Source: RGIG5612 sp964579345 (GTDB lineage: Bacteria > Bacillota > Clostridia > Lachnospirales > Lachnospiraceae). Taken from it: a DNA stretch of 13,045 nucleotides. The first letter of the stretch is position 1. Each line of letters opens with the position of its first letter. Below are positions 1 to 8,491 of the stretch, in pieces. A program made the position numbers and the translations under genes. The notes below the pieces were generated by a model. The model did not search any database and was not told the DNA's origin. It was given only the letters and a program-made list of their open reading frames with translations. Location of the stretch: the NCBI GenBank assembly GCA_964579345.1, contig CAZOHB010000075.1, forward strand, positions 1 to 13,045, written 5' to 3'.

Positions 1-1
1 C

Positions 2-3000
2 CTTGCGGAGGCAGAACTTCCGTCCGGCCTTACAAGGCTCGGAGAGTCGGCATTTTGTTATACGGCTTTGACTGCGATTGTTATACCGGCGACTACGATC
101 GGTGCTAATGCATATAGTAATTGTACAAATCTTTCAGATGTTCGGTTCTTAAAAAGTGTAAAAACGATTGGAACCAATGCATTTGCTGGATGTAGTTCCC
201 TGCAGTCTGTCTATTTCTATGGAAATGTGCCGGAAACATTTTATGATAACAGCTTGCCTGTTTCTGATAATCTGACACTCTATGTAATCAATGGAAAATA
301 TGGTTGGACGGTTCCGAACTGGCGAAGCTGGAAAACTGAATATTTTGTTGATGATACGTACGGCGGGGACGAAGGGAATCTGAAAGTCAAAGGTGGTTAT
401 GTTCAGTATCAGATGGATACCGGTGTAGTCACTGGTTACACGGAAGCACCGATATCTGTACAGATCCCTTCCATAGACCGTGGGGTTGTGATTACAGGGA
501 TTGCTGAGGATGCCTTTATCGGTTGTAGCACTTTGAAACGTGTTTATTTACCTAATACTATTACTGATATTGATGAAAATGCATTTCGGGATCTGACTGG
601 GTTGACTTTTTATGGTCCGGATAATGAGATGTTTGCTAATTATGCGGCCTCACACGGGTATACTTATGTTGTCACAACGATTGAGTCGTTTGACCCTATG
701 GAAGGAACAGCAATTGGCGGATCGAGTTATCGTTTGAGAACTACACTTTCGAGTGATGCAGAGTTTCCATTGGAAGCAGTATATTTGAATGAAAATGAAG
801 AAGAAATCGTTGTATCGACTGCGGATGATTATTATATCAGCGGTAAAAAATCACATCATGTATTAACACTTAATATCAGTGAATTCGAGAGTGGCACCTA
901 CTCCTTTAAGCTCCGTAATACAGATTACGGAACAGAGAGAGCGGTTTCTTATGAAATTGATAAAACAGCACCATCAGTACCGGTTGTCGGAGTTGAAAGC
1001 CGAAACGGTGTCGTAATACTGACATGGAATCATGAATTGGAAGATGATCTTTACGGTTATTTGATTTATAGAAAGAAAGATGGCACTGAAAACTATTCCT
1101 ATATTTGCGGGCTCACTTCTGATCAGGTAGCTGAAGGATCTTTTACCGATAATTCTGTTGAACCTGCTACATCATATTCCTATTACATTGAAGCGGTTGA
1201 TTATTGTGAAAACCGTGCACAAAGTGAAGCAGTAGCAATTGCCGTCGTTGGAGAACAACCGGATGTTACATCTCCAATTGTCTGTATTCGTGGAAATGCA
1301 GTTGGAGAGGCCGGACAAGAAATGACCTTTACATCCGAAGGGTCATATGACAACAAAAAAATTGTCTCCTATTCCTGGGACTTCGGAGATGGGGTTGGAT
1401 ATGAAACGGAAGCAGGAGATGCTCCTTTTGACACAGCGCATCATACTTTCGAGGCAATTGGAACTTATACTGTTTCATTAACGATATGGGATGCCGCAGG
1501 TAATTCTGCGCATGCCGAGTTTTCTGTCGAAATCAGAGACTCGGAAACTTTGGGCAATATTACGATTCATGTTCAGGATACAAATGGAAACGCAGTTGCA
1601 GGTGCAGGCGTATTCCTCAATTTGGGATCAGAACAGCGAAGTGTTTTATGCACGGATTCGGAAGGAAATGTGCATGCTTCTTTAGCTGTCGGAACATATC
1701 CGATCGGTGTATATAAAGACGGTTATCTGCCGGTTCAAAGCACAGTTCAGGTAGCAGAGAATGAGACTAATGAACTGACACTTACAATCGAAGAAAAAGA
1801 GCTTTATACAATTAGTACTTCTGCGGAACGGATGACATTGGAAGAAATTCAGGCTGCAGGGATTGATGTAGCGGATCCGGACAATCAGAATATCTTTGAA
1901 TTTACGGTGCGTTTGGAATATGGTATTCAGGATATCACAACAACATATTACTATAATCCGACAACACATAAGCATATTTATGATGAGATACCTTCTGTAG
2001 AAGTTGACGGAAGCGGAAGACGAATCAAATTGATTCCGCTAAGTGTTAACAGCGAAACATATCATTGGAGCAGTTCTTCTTCGGGATCGAGCTCGCCATC
2101 GTATCAGGCGTTTCAGACTGCAAGCGAATCTTGTCTTGCAGTGATAGAAATACCGGGAACTGCAACCTGGCTGAAGGATTTCTTTGATGTAGAATTAACA
2201 GTTTATAATCAGGCTGGGGAAGAAATTGCTCTGGACAATTGCCAGGCTTTGCTAAATGTTCCGGACGGGCTGTCTCTGATGGCAACTAATTATACTTCCG
2301 GATCTGCAGAGAATTCGATGGGATCCATTCCTGGTGGAAGCAGCGGAACAGTGCAGTGGATTTTACGAGGTGATGAAGCAGGAAGCTATTCTCTGAATGG
2401 AACATTTCAGGCAGTTCTGCATGGCTTCGACATTGATTTGACTTCCGATTTTCAGGTTTCGGATACGATTGAAGTGCGTGACGGAAGCGAGCTCTGGCTG
2501 GACTTTGTTGTAGAACGGGAACTGATTAAAGATCAGGATAGCGCAATTCGGGTTGGATTCCGGAATGAAAGTAATATGCCGGTCTACTATCCGAATGTTG
2601 CGTTGGAGAAAGTGTATCTGATGGAAGTCTTTACGATTGATGAAGAAACGCGTCGGAAGATTGATGCATCGGACAAAGTTATTTTAGAACCTGGAGAAGA
2701 GATATGGTTTGATTATTTAATGAAACATGAAGATTGGGAATTCTGGGCGGATGAATACTACTTCCATAACTGGTATCTGAAGAATTATTATCTGAAGGAT
2801 ACCTCAGGCGTAGAGATGCCGTATACCTTCACAAAAGTTGATGCAGGAACCCTGCTTACTAAGGATAAGATTGTATTTTACGAATATGATTCAGAAACGG
2901 AGACAGCAGGATCGGAAATTAATATCCAAAGATTTGATGCAGATAATCTGATTGGAATGACAATGCCGGATATCCTCGTAAAAGCGCAAAGAAAAGACGC

Positions 3001-5467
3001 TGACGGGCAATATCAATCTCAACCAATCAAGTTGACGATTAGTGATGGGTATCTCCAAAGGTATCATGGCAAAGGAACCTGGACGGCTGATACAGATGAA
3101 AATGGAGAATACATTCTTCAGGGATATGAGATTACCTCTGATGATCCGGATGCTTCCCTTTCCGGTTATGATATCGTTGCGTCTTCAAGAGAAGGCAAAG
3201 GAACCCTGTATGTCAGAAACAGTGTATTGGAGATCCATGGATTCCAATGGGAATATGAGTCATCCATCAACCAGTTAGTTCCCTCATATGGTGAAGATAT
3301 TACTTTCTACAACTTTGAAGCGACTGATTCGAATGTCAAGCTGAAAGGATTGTATACAAATGCTTCTTCCTGGGGAGTCTATCTTGATTCTGCCTGTGAG
3401 GAGAGAATTGAGCCTGAATGGAATGTAACAGAAGATCAAGAAGTAGTTGCGTATATCAAGCTTAGCCGTGAATATCACGAGGATTTAATTGTGGGTTTGA
3501 GGATCAGTCTGGCCCAAAAAACATTAAGATTTGAAGACAATGGCGTGTCTACAACTATTAAAGTACCTTTCAGCGTGAATGATCTGATGAAATCTACGAC
3601 TTTGTTTAATGATCATTTGGCAGTAGGCTGCCTTACACTTTCCGGAATGATTGAAAACGCAGTAGAGAATCGGAATAATCTGACAGACACCCTTGAAGCA
3701 CTGGGCCTCGTTGAAGATTATAAAAACAAATACTACGAAGCAGGATTCGGGGAAGATGACGGAGTGGGACGTGCCATTGCTATCAAAGAATACAATAATT
3801 TTAACAAATATCAAATCGTGACGATCGTAGCCAAGGGGACTACTTCCGGAGAGGATTGGAGTATCAATTTGTCCGAAGGCGGATTTGAAGAAAATGCGGA
3901 TTTGTTATTGCAGGAAGTTAAAGAATTGCTTTCAAAAAACGGTGTTCAGTATAAGAGTCCGAACACATTTTATCTGATTACCGGACATAGTCTTGGAGGG
4001 GCTGTTGCCAACATGGTAGCAGCGAAGATGATACAGGAAGGCATTAACATCAATAATCTTGCGGCTTATACATTTGCTTCTCCGCTGACAACGAAAAAAT
4101 CCACAGAGAATGTTGAAAGCGGTTATCCCTCTATCTTTAATCTGATCCAGTCAAGCGATATCGTCCCGAAAGTCGGAGCTGATCAAATGAAAGTGCTGAA
4201 AGATGAAAAACGTATTTCTGCAGCAATTAGGGAGGGAAGAGACAGCACTCGGTATGGACACAATATAATACGCGATATTGATTCAAACCGTGAAGTTTTT
4301 GATCAGGCATATGAAAGATTGCAGAATCGAAGCTATAAGAAGGCTCTTCTTCACGTTGTGTCCGGTATTGCAACGATTCTACCGAGACATTCGATTTCAA
4401 CTTATATGGCTTTATTGCTTGCGGGATACTCTGACTTTGAAACACCTGACGAAACCCGGATCATCTGTGTCCATTGCCCGGTGGATTTCCGTGTGACAGA
4501 TCATGAAGGAAAAGTGGTAGCAGAAATTGTTAATAATGAGATCGTCAATTATACTGATGAAAAAATTGCGGCTTTTGTAATTGGCGAAGAAAAAGTACTT
4601 CTGATAGATAAGGATTCGGAGTATTATCTCCTGCTTGAAGGAAGTGCAACCGGCACAATGGGTGTAGATGTTTTCGACAGCGTTTATGAAGGAGAAGAAG
4701 AAATAATTACGAATCAGAAGGCATTTGAAAATGTTTCTCTTATCGACGGGAAAACGATGGCGATCGATGTGTCCGGTAACATTGAAGCGGAGGATATAAG
4801 GCTTTACGAAACAGATGAAAATGACACCCCGGTTAAGGAAATCCAGACAGATGGCAGCGAGGTCATCTTGAATGGCGATGAAGTACAAAAACCGGATACA
4901 CCGCAATTGAGATCAATTGCTAATACGGCAAATGGTGTATCAATTCGCTGGAGTAAGGTACAGGACGCTGACGGCTATCTCATTTACAGAAAGATAGGAA
5001 ACGCAGGCTATCAGAAGGTTAAAACAATTACCGCAAACAGCACGGTTTCCTGGAAAGATACTACTGCAAAAACGAACGGTAAAAATTACTGGTATAAGAT
5101 TTCAGCTTTCAGGAATGATCCTTCCTCCGAAGCAGGAATAAAAGAAAGCGATTCTTCCAAGGTTAAGAAAATCTGCTTTGTGAAGCAGGCGGGGCTAAGA
5201 TCCTGGAAAGCATTGGGAGGAAGAAAAGCAAAAGCGGTATGGAAAAAAACGAAAAAGGCTGCTGGATATCAGGTTCAGTATTCTACTTCGAAGTCGTTTA
5301 AAGGTGCAAAAACAAAGAACGTCAAAGGTGCAAAGAAACTAAAGCTGACAGTATCCAAACTAAAAAAGAACAAGACATATTATGTACGTGTTCGCGCTTA
5401 TATAAAATCCGGAGGGATCGTCAGTTATTCTGCATGGAGCAAAGCTAAGAAAACAAAGATCAAATAA
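2..5467 (+). CDS. Giant surface/secreted multidomain protein with BspA-like LRRs, Fn3, PKD and class 3 lipase domain (5'-partial)
   Basis: The reading frame is open from base 2, so the gene starts upstream of the window; 1821 codons are visible. Numbering from base 2, residues 1-100 and about 125-225 are BspA-type leucine-rich repeats (AFxGCxxLxxVxLP pattern). About 323-415 is Fn3-like. About 423-513 is a PKD domain with WDFGDG at 459-464. About 517-600 resembles a carboxypeptidase-regulatory/Cna-B-like fold. A Ser-rich linker lies near 690-710, followed by a long stretch to about 1190 that I cannot assign. About 1197-1480 is a class 3 lipase-like alpha/beta hydrolase with the nucleophile elbow GHSLGG (Ser1330), probable Asp1386 in SSDIVP and probable His1463 in PRHSISTY. 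Two Fn3-like domains close the protein (about 1630-1821), the last very Lys-rich. No LPXTG anchor or C-terminal membrane helix is seen; any signal peptide would lie upstream. The inferred role is a cell-surface or secreted esterase/lipase with adhesive modules; the substrate is unknown. Confidence 0.88.
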   Translation, partial: LAEAELPSGLTRLGESAFCYTALTAIVIPATTIGANAYSNCTNLSDVRFLKSVKTIGTNAFAGCSSLQSVYFYGNVPETFYDNSLPVSDNLTLYVINGKYGWTVPNWRSWKTEYFVDDTYGGDEGNLKVKGGYVQYQMDTGVVTGYTEAPISVQIPSIDRGVVITGIAEDAFIGCSTLKRVYLPNTITDIDENAFRDLTGLTFYGPDNEMFANYAASHGYTYVVTTIESFDPMEGTAIGGSSYRLRTTLSSDAEFPLEAVYLNENEEEIVVSTADDYYISGKKSHHVLTLNISEFESGTYSFKLRNTDYGTERAVSYEIDKTAPSVPVVGVESRNGVVILTWNHELEDDLYGYLIYRKKDGTENYSYICGLTSDQVAEGSFTDNSVEPATSYSYYIEAVDYCENRAQSEAVAIAVVGEQPDVTSPIVCIRGNAVGEAGQEMTFTSEGSYDNKKIVSYSWDFGDGVGYETEAGDAPFDTAHHTFEAIGTYTVSLTIWDAAGNSAHAEFSVEIRDSETLGNITIHVQDTNGNAVAGAGVFLNLGSEQRSVLCTDSEGNVHASLAVGTYPIGVYKDGYLPVQSTVQVAENETNELTLTIEEKELYTISTSAERMTLEEIQAAGIDVADPDNQNIFEFTVRLEYGIQDITTTYYYNPTTHKHIYDEIPSVEVDGSGRRIKLIPLSVNSETYHWSSSSSGSSSPSYQAFQTASESCLAVIEIPGTATWLKDFFDVELTVYNQAGEEIALDNCQALLNVPDGLSLMATNYTSGSAENSMGSIPGGSSGTVQWILRGDEAGSYSLNGTFQAVLHGFDIDLTSDFQVSDTIEVRDGSELWLDFVVERELIKDQDSAIRVGFRNESNMPVYYPNVALEKVYLMEVFTIDEETRRKIDASDKVILEPGEEIWFDYLMKHEDWEFWADEYYFHNWYLKNYYLKDTSGVEMPYTFTKVDAGTLLTKDKIVFYEYDSETETAGSEINIQRFDADNLIGMTMPDILVKAQRKDADGQYQSQPIKLTISDGYLQRYHGKGTWTADTDENGEYILQGYEITSDDPDASLSGYDIVASSREGKGTLYVRNSVLEIHGFQWEYESSINQLVPSYGEDITFYNFEATDSNVKLKGLYTNASSWGVYLDSACEERIEPEWNVTEDQEVVAYIKLSREYHEDLIVGLRISLAQKTLRFEDNGVSTTIKVPFSVNDLMKSTTLFNDHLAVGCLTLSGMIENAVENRNNLTDTLEALGLVEDYKNKYYEAGFGEDDGVGRAIAIKEYNNFNKYQIVTIVAKGTTSGEDWSINLSEGGFEENADLLLQEVKELLSKNGVQYKSPNTFYLITGHSLGGAVANMVAAKMIQEGININNLAAYTFASPLTTKKSTENVESGYPSIFNLIQSSDIVPKVGADQMKVLKDEKRISAAIREGRDSTRYGHNIIRDIDSNREVFDQAYERLQNRSYKKALLHVVSGIATILPRHSISTYMALLLAGYSDFETPDETRIICVHCPVDFRVTDHEGKVVAEIVNNEIVNYTDEKIAAFVIGEEKVLLIDKDSEYYLLLEGSATGTMGVDVFDSVYEGEEEIITNQKAFENVSLIDGKTMAIDVSGNIEAEDIRLYETDENDTPVKEIQTDGSEVILNGDEVQKPDTPQLRSIANTANGVSIRWSKVQDADGYLIYRKIGNAGYQKVKTITANSTVSWKDTTAKTNGKNYWYKISAFRNDPSSEAGIKESDSSKVKKICFVKQAGLRSWKALGGRKAKAVWKKTKKAAGYQVQYSTSKSFKGAKTKNVKGAKKLKLTVSKLKKNKTYYVRVRAYIKSGGIVSYSAWSKAKKTKIK

Positions 5468-5479
5468 AGGTATTAAACT

Positions 5480-6706
5480 ATGGGAAAATTCAGTGAGTTC
5501 GCGGCTGTTCCTGAAAATCCGAACTGGGAACAGCTGATCCAAAGAGATGCAAAACTTGATGTCCGTTCGGACGATGTCCGCTCGCCATTTGCGCGGGATT
5601 ATACCAGAATCCTGCATTCGCGCGGCTACCGGAGGATGAAGCATAAAACGCAGGTCTTTTTCAACATTGACAAAGATCATATCTGCACGCGGATGGAGCA
5701 TGTTGCACATGTGGAGTCGGTGAGCGGCACGATTGCTTCTTATCTCGGCCTGAATACCGAGCTGACTAAGGCAATCTCTATCGGTCATGATATCGGCCAT
5801 GCGCCGTTCGGCCATCAGGGTGAGCGGGTTCTGGATACAATCAGTAAACAGTATCTGGGCAAAAGCTTCTGGCATGAAAAGAACGGACTCTATTTTGTGG
5901 ATAATGTAGAACTTCTGGCCAACAGCTATAACGAAAGGAAAAACCTTGGACTGACCTATGCGGTGCGCGACGGTATCATCTCCCACTGCGGTGAGCTGGA
6001 TCAGAACGGACTCCATCCGAGAGAAGAGTTTATTGACCTTTCAGTCTTTGAAGAACCGGGACAGTTCCAGCCTGCAACCTGGGAAGGCTGCGTCGTAAAG
6101 ATCGCAGATAAGATCGCTTATGTGGGACGCGATATTGAAGATGCGATCAGCCTTGGATTTATCAATGAAGAGGGAAGAAAGCAGCTTCTGCGCATGGCCC
6201 GGATGCATGATGAAAAAGTCATGAATACGACGGTCATCATGTACAACCTGATCCAGGACATCTGTGAAAATTCGAGCCCGGAGAGGGGCATTGCGCTCAG
6301 TGATAAATTCAGCGATCAGCTCAACGAGATCAAAGAATTCAACGTCAAATATATTTACCGGAATAAACGGTTTATGCCTTATCAGGATTATTCGGCGCTG
6401 GTGATCAACCAGATTTTTGAATCGCTTCTTGATCTGTATGATGAAACGGATATCTGGAAAAAGCTTTCAAAAGAAAAGAAGTACCGTCCGGATACGATCG
6501 ATTCGTTTGAAGGCTGGCTTGCAGAATATTGTGAGGAAGATTATGTTCCTCCGAAGCTGAAAAAGACGGCGGAGGCATGCAAAAACCGAAAGATCTACGG
6601 ACGGCTGGAAACGGAAGCGAAGTATATTCAGGCAGTGATTGATTATATCTCCGGTATGACCGATCGCTTCGCAATCAAAGTATTTAATGAATTGCTGAAA
6701 TACTAA
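5480..6706 (+). CDS. dgt: dGTPase-family HD-domain deoxynucleoside triphosphate triphosphohydrolase
   Basis: The 408-residue protein matches the dGTP triphosphohydrolase family, cytosolic enzymes that split dNTPs into deoxynucleoside and tripolyphosphate and so help set dNTP pools. The N-terminal RDYTRILHSRGYRRMKHKTQ block (around residues 33-55) is the family's R..RI..S..FRR...KTQ signature. The HD metal site is visible as His74 (RMEH), His103-Asp104 (GHDIGH, with His107 following) and Asp210 (ADKIAYVGRDIEDA). The ATG is preceded by AAAGG at 5466-5470. The gene starts 12 nt after the upstream lipase gene, with no terminator between, so read-through transcription is possible although the functions look unrelated. 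Its codons look more GC-rich than those of the upstream gene. The family includes members active on several dNTPs, so strict dGTP specificity is not shown; the symbol follows family usage. Confidence 0.88.
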   Translation: MGKFSEFAAVPENPNWEQLIQRDAKLDVRSDDVRSPFARDYTRILHSRGYRRMKHKTQVFFNIDKDHICTRMEHVAHVESVSGTIASYLGLNTELTKAISIGHDIGHAPFGHQGERVLDTISKQYLGKSFWHEKNGLYFVDNVELLANSYNERKNLGLTYAVRDGIISHCGELDQNGLHPREEFIDLSVFEEPGQFQPATWEGCVVKIADKIAYVGRDIEDAISLGFINEEGRKQLLRMARMHDEKVMNTTVIMYNLIQDICENSSPERGIALSDKFSDQLNEIKEFNVKYIYRNKRFMPYQDYSALVINQIFESLLDLYDETDIWKKLSKEKKYRPDTIDSFEGWLAEYCEEDYVPPKLKKTAEACKNRKIYGRLETEAKYIQAVIDYISGMTDRFAIKVFNELLKY

Positions 6707-6735
6707 AAAACCAATAACAATCAGATGTTCGATGC

Positions 6736-6768
6736 AAAGGGATTCCTCGAAACAGGGATCCCTTTTAT
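6736..6768 (+). terminator. Intrinsic terminator after the dGTPase-family gene
   Basis: A 12-bp stem (AAAGGGATTCCT with AGGGATCCCTTT, one G-U pair) encloses the loop CGAAAC and is followed by a short T/A-rich stretch. It lies 30 nt after the stop codon and isolates the upstream genes from the next operon. Confidence 0.82.
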
Positions 6769-6790
6769 ACTACATCGTAATACTGTATGA

Positions 6791-6810
6791 AACTTGACGT
6801 ATGTCAAGTT
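6791..6810. promoter_or_regulatory. Perfect inverted repeat, probable operator over the -35 box
   Basis: AACTTGAC-GTAT-GTCAAGTT is a perfect 8-bp inverted repeat with a 4-nt spacer. It covers the -35 hexamer of the promoter for the kinase/HTH operon, the expected position for a dimeric repressor. The HTH protein encoded by the second gene of the operon is the obvious candidate for autoregulation; this is inference. A smaller palindrome, ATACTGTAT, sits just upstream at 6780-6788. Confidence 0.7.
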
Positions 6811-6823
6811 ATAGAGATATAAT
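6794..6823 (+). promoter_or_regulatory. Sigma-A-type promoter of the HipA-like kinase/HTH operon
   Basis: The -35 box TTGACG (6794-6799) and -10 box TATAAT (6818-6823) are separated by 18 nt. The -10 box is a perfect consensus. The start codon of the first gene lies 21 nt after the -10 box, so the leader is short and contains the SD-like AGAGG. Confidence 0.85.
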
Positions 6824-6844
6824 GCAACTGAGAGGAAAAGCGTA

Positions 6845-7681
6845 ATGGATCATAAAGTTGTTCTTGAAAAACAGGATATGACGCATCTTTCATGGAGCCG
6901 GATAAGGCGATCCTCAGGAACGGCGGGTTCCTTTCTGAAGGCGCAGGAAGAAAGAGCGGGAAGCAAGTATTATTATAAGCTGTCGGATTATGATATCGTA
7001 AACGGTATCGTCGGACATGAAACTGTGAACGAGATTATTGTTGACAGATTGCTGACAATCCTGGGTCTTCCGCATCTGGAGTATCAGCTGATCCATGCAG
7101 ATATTTGCATCGAATCTCAAATCATTGAAACATATGTCTGTGCGTCTGAAAATTTCAGGCAATCTGGAGAACAAAAGCTGCCTCTAGATATCTATTATGA
7201 GCTCGAAAAAAAATCAGGCGAACGACCGCTGGCATTTTGCATAAGAAAGGGCTGGGAAAACTATATTTATGAAATGCTGGTTCTTGATTATCTGATTCTG
7301 AATCGTGACCGGCACGGGGCGAATATTGAAGTGCTGCGTGACAGAAAAAGAAAAAAGGATCGGCTGGCTCCTTTGTTCGACCATGGTCTGTCCCTGCTTT
7401 TCAGCTGCAAAAATGATCCGGCTGCTGTACAGCGCTTTGATGTTATGAAAGACAGGAGCGTACAGTGTTTTGTTGGAAGCCGTTCTTCTTTGGAAAATCT
7501 AAGTCTGATTCCGGAAGAAAAGCTTCCTGAATTAAATGCATTGAAAAAGTCAGACAAACAGATTCTTCTGGCAGATCTGGAAATGGTATTGCCAAAAGAA
7601 CATTTAGATAAAATCTGGGAAATGATCTGGAAAAGATGGGAGTTTTATGAAGATTTTTGCAATCAGAGACGCAGAAGATAA
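6845..7681 (+). CDS. HipA-like (CtkA/HipA fold) protein kinase, short form
   Basis: The 278-residue protein resembles the kinase core of HipA-family Ser/Thr kinases, which as toxins phosphorylate host proteins such as aminoacyl-tRNA synthetases. Visible signatures are a Ser/Gly-rich loop near residues 23-29, a probable ATP-binding Lys45 (YYYKLS), a helix-C-like HETVNEIIVDRLL (58-70), the catalytic loop NRDRHGAN with Asp155 and Asn160, and the metal-binding FDHG with Asp179, equivalent to DFG. The N-terminal subdomain of classical HipA (about 440 aa) is missing, so the size is closer to CtkA-like kinases. The ATG follows AGAGG at 6831-6835. The next gene starts inside this one (35-nt overlap, different frame), suggesting translational coupling. 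The target is unknown, and toxin function is inferred from family and context only. Confidence 0.8.
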   Translation: MDHKVVLEKQDMTHLSWSRIRRSSGTAGSFLKAQEERAGSKYYYKLSDYDIVNGIVGHETVNEIIVDRLLTILGLPHLEYQLIHADICIESQIIETYVCASENFRQSGEQKLPLDIYYELEKKSGERPLAFCIRKGWENYIYEMLVLDYLILNRDRHGANIEVLRDRKRKKDRLAPLFDHGLSLLFSCKNDPAAVQRFDVMKDRSVQCFVGSRSSLENLSLIPEEKLPELNALKKSDKQILLADLEMVLPKEHLDKIWEMIWKRWEFYEDFCNQRRRR

Positions 7682-8462
7682 GCAGGAGCGGGATCTTGCA
7701 TATCTATTTTATTATGAGAAAGAACAGAAGTTTTTTATTGAACTTCCGGAGGGGGCTGATCCATGGGCGGTTCCGATGATGCTTTCGTCTTTTGCAAAAA
7801 GGAAAGAGTATTCTGTTGATGAAAAATGGAGCCGTATCTGGGTGCAGCAAAGAATCGTTCCTGCAGAAAGACAAAATATCGGACAAATCATCCGGGATAA
7901 CAAATTAAAAGAATACGATGAATACAAACTCCTGATGCTTTCTATGGGCAGATGTGAACAGGACGACTGTTACCTCGTTCCGATAAAAGAGGAGGATCTT
8001 CCAGTCACAATTAAAGAACGATACGCAGATTCTATTGATACAGTGCTTCCGCTTTCAGATAAAAAACTGCTCGTCTTTTTTAAAAACGGAATCACAAAGA
8101 AATATGATGCGACTGCGGCTTTTCGCAGATTGCAAATATATTATTCTAGATTAAGCGGGGAAGATGCCTTTTATCAGGTAAAAGTAGACACCGGAGGAAG
8201 GGGCCTTTCCTGGGGCAGCGAAGTCAGAGTACATCGGGATGAAGTGCTTCAGAACGGAGAGAGTCTTCCGCTTACCATGGATGATCTGTCCATGATTGCA
8301 GAGCATTCGTTTGTGAATGCAGCGGAAGCTGCACAGATCCTGAATTGTTCCAGACAAAATATCAACGATCTTGTAAAGAAGGGCAGACTCCATCCGATAA
8401 AAAAGAGCGAAAAAAACACGCTGTTTATGAAAGGCGAGATCCTTGCTTATCTGCAGAAATGA
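7647..8462 (+). CDS. DUF2442-like plus C-terminal helix-turn-helix protein, putative antitoxin/repressor of the HipA-like kinase
   Basis: The protein has 271 residues. Residues 1 to about 120 form a domain I do not recognise, containing WVQQRIVPAERQN and MSMGRCEQDDCYLVP. About 130-210 resembles DUF2442 (VLPLSDKKLLVFFKNG, then VDTGGRGLSWGSEVRVHRD). About 222-271 is an excisionase/MerR-like HTH (FVNAAEAAQILNCSRQNINDLVKKGRLHPI). The start ATG lies inside the kinase gene, 35 nt before its end, and is preceded by GGGAG, so the two proteins are probably co-translated. Domain content fits a DNA-binding partner that neutralises the kinase and represses the operon through the inverted repeat at 6791-6810, but none of that is proven. 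The gene order (kinase first) is the reverse of classical hipBA. The HTH could instead suggest an excisionase, but no integrase is present. Confidence 0.72.
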   Translation: MKIFAIRDAEDKQERDLAYLFYYEKEQKFFIELPEGADPWAVPMMLSSFAKRKEYSVDEKWSRIWVQQRIVPAERQNIGQIIRDNKLKEYDEYKLLMLSMGRCEQDDCYLVPIKEEDLPVTIKERYADSIDTVLPLSDKKLLVFFKNGITKKYDATAAFRRLQIYYSRLSGEDAFYQVKVDTGGRGLSWGSEVRVHRDEVLQNGESLPLTMDDLSMIAEHSFVNAAEAAQILNCSRQNINDLVKKGRLHPIKKSEKNTLFMKGEILAYLQK

Positions 8463-8488
8463 GTCAAAAGAACCGTCCCTTTCGACTC
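8461..8488. terminator. Putative hairpin between convergent genes
   Basis: The hairpin pairs GAGTC with GACTC and extends inward. Read on the minus strand the stem is 12 bp including G-U pairs, with a 4-nt ACGG loop. Read on the plus strand it has mismatches but is followed by a T-rich run. It begins within the stop codon of the HTH gene and ends 3 nt from the stop of the minus-strand regulator. It may terminate both genes weakly. Confidence 0.5.
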
Positions 8489-8491
8489 CGT

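Noticed and set aside
68..70. TTG as start of the giant surface-protein gene
   Set aside because: The same frame is open back to base 2 and encodes a continuation of the LRR pattern, so the gene is simply cut by the window edge.
4412..4906. 164-codon minus-strand open frame
   Set aside because: It lies fully inside the surface-protein gene, has a composition typical of antisense translation and no family resemblance.
5360..6016. 218-codon minus-strand open frame
   Set aside because: It is antisense to the conserved HD-domain gene and the end of the surface-protein gene, with no recognisable domain; a shadow frame.
7647..8462. Excisionase of a mobile element, based on the C-terminal HTH
   Set aside because: The protein is much longer than excisionases, has a DUF2442-like domain, and no integrase or attachment site is visible.
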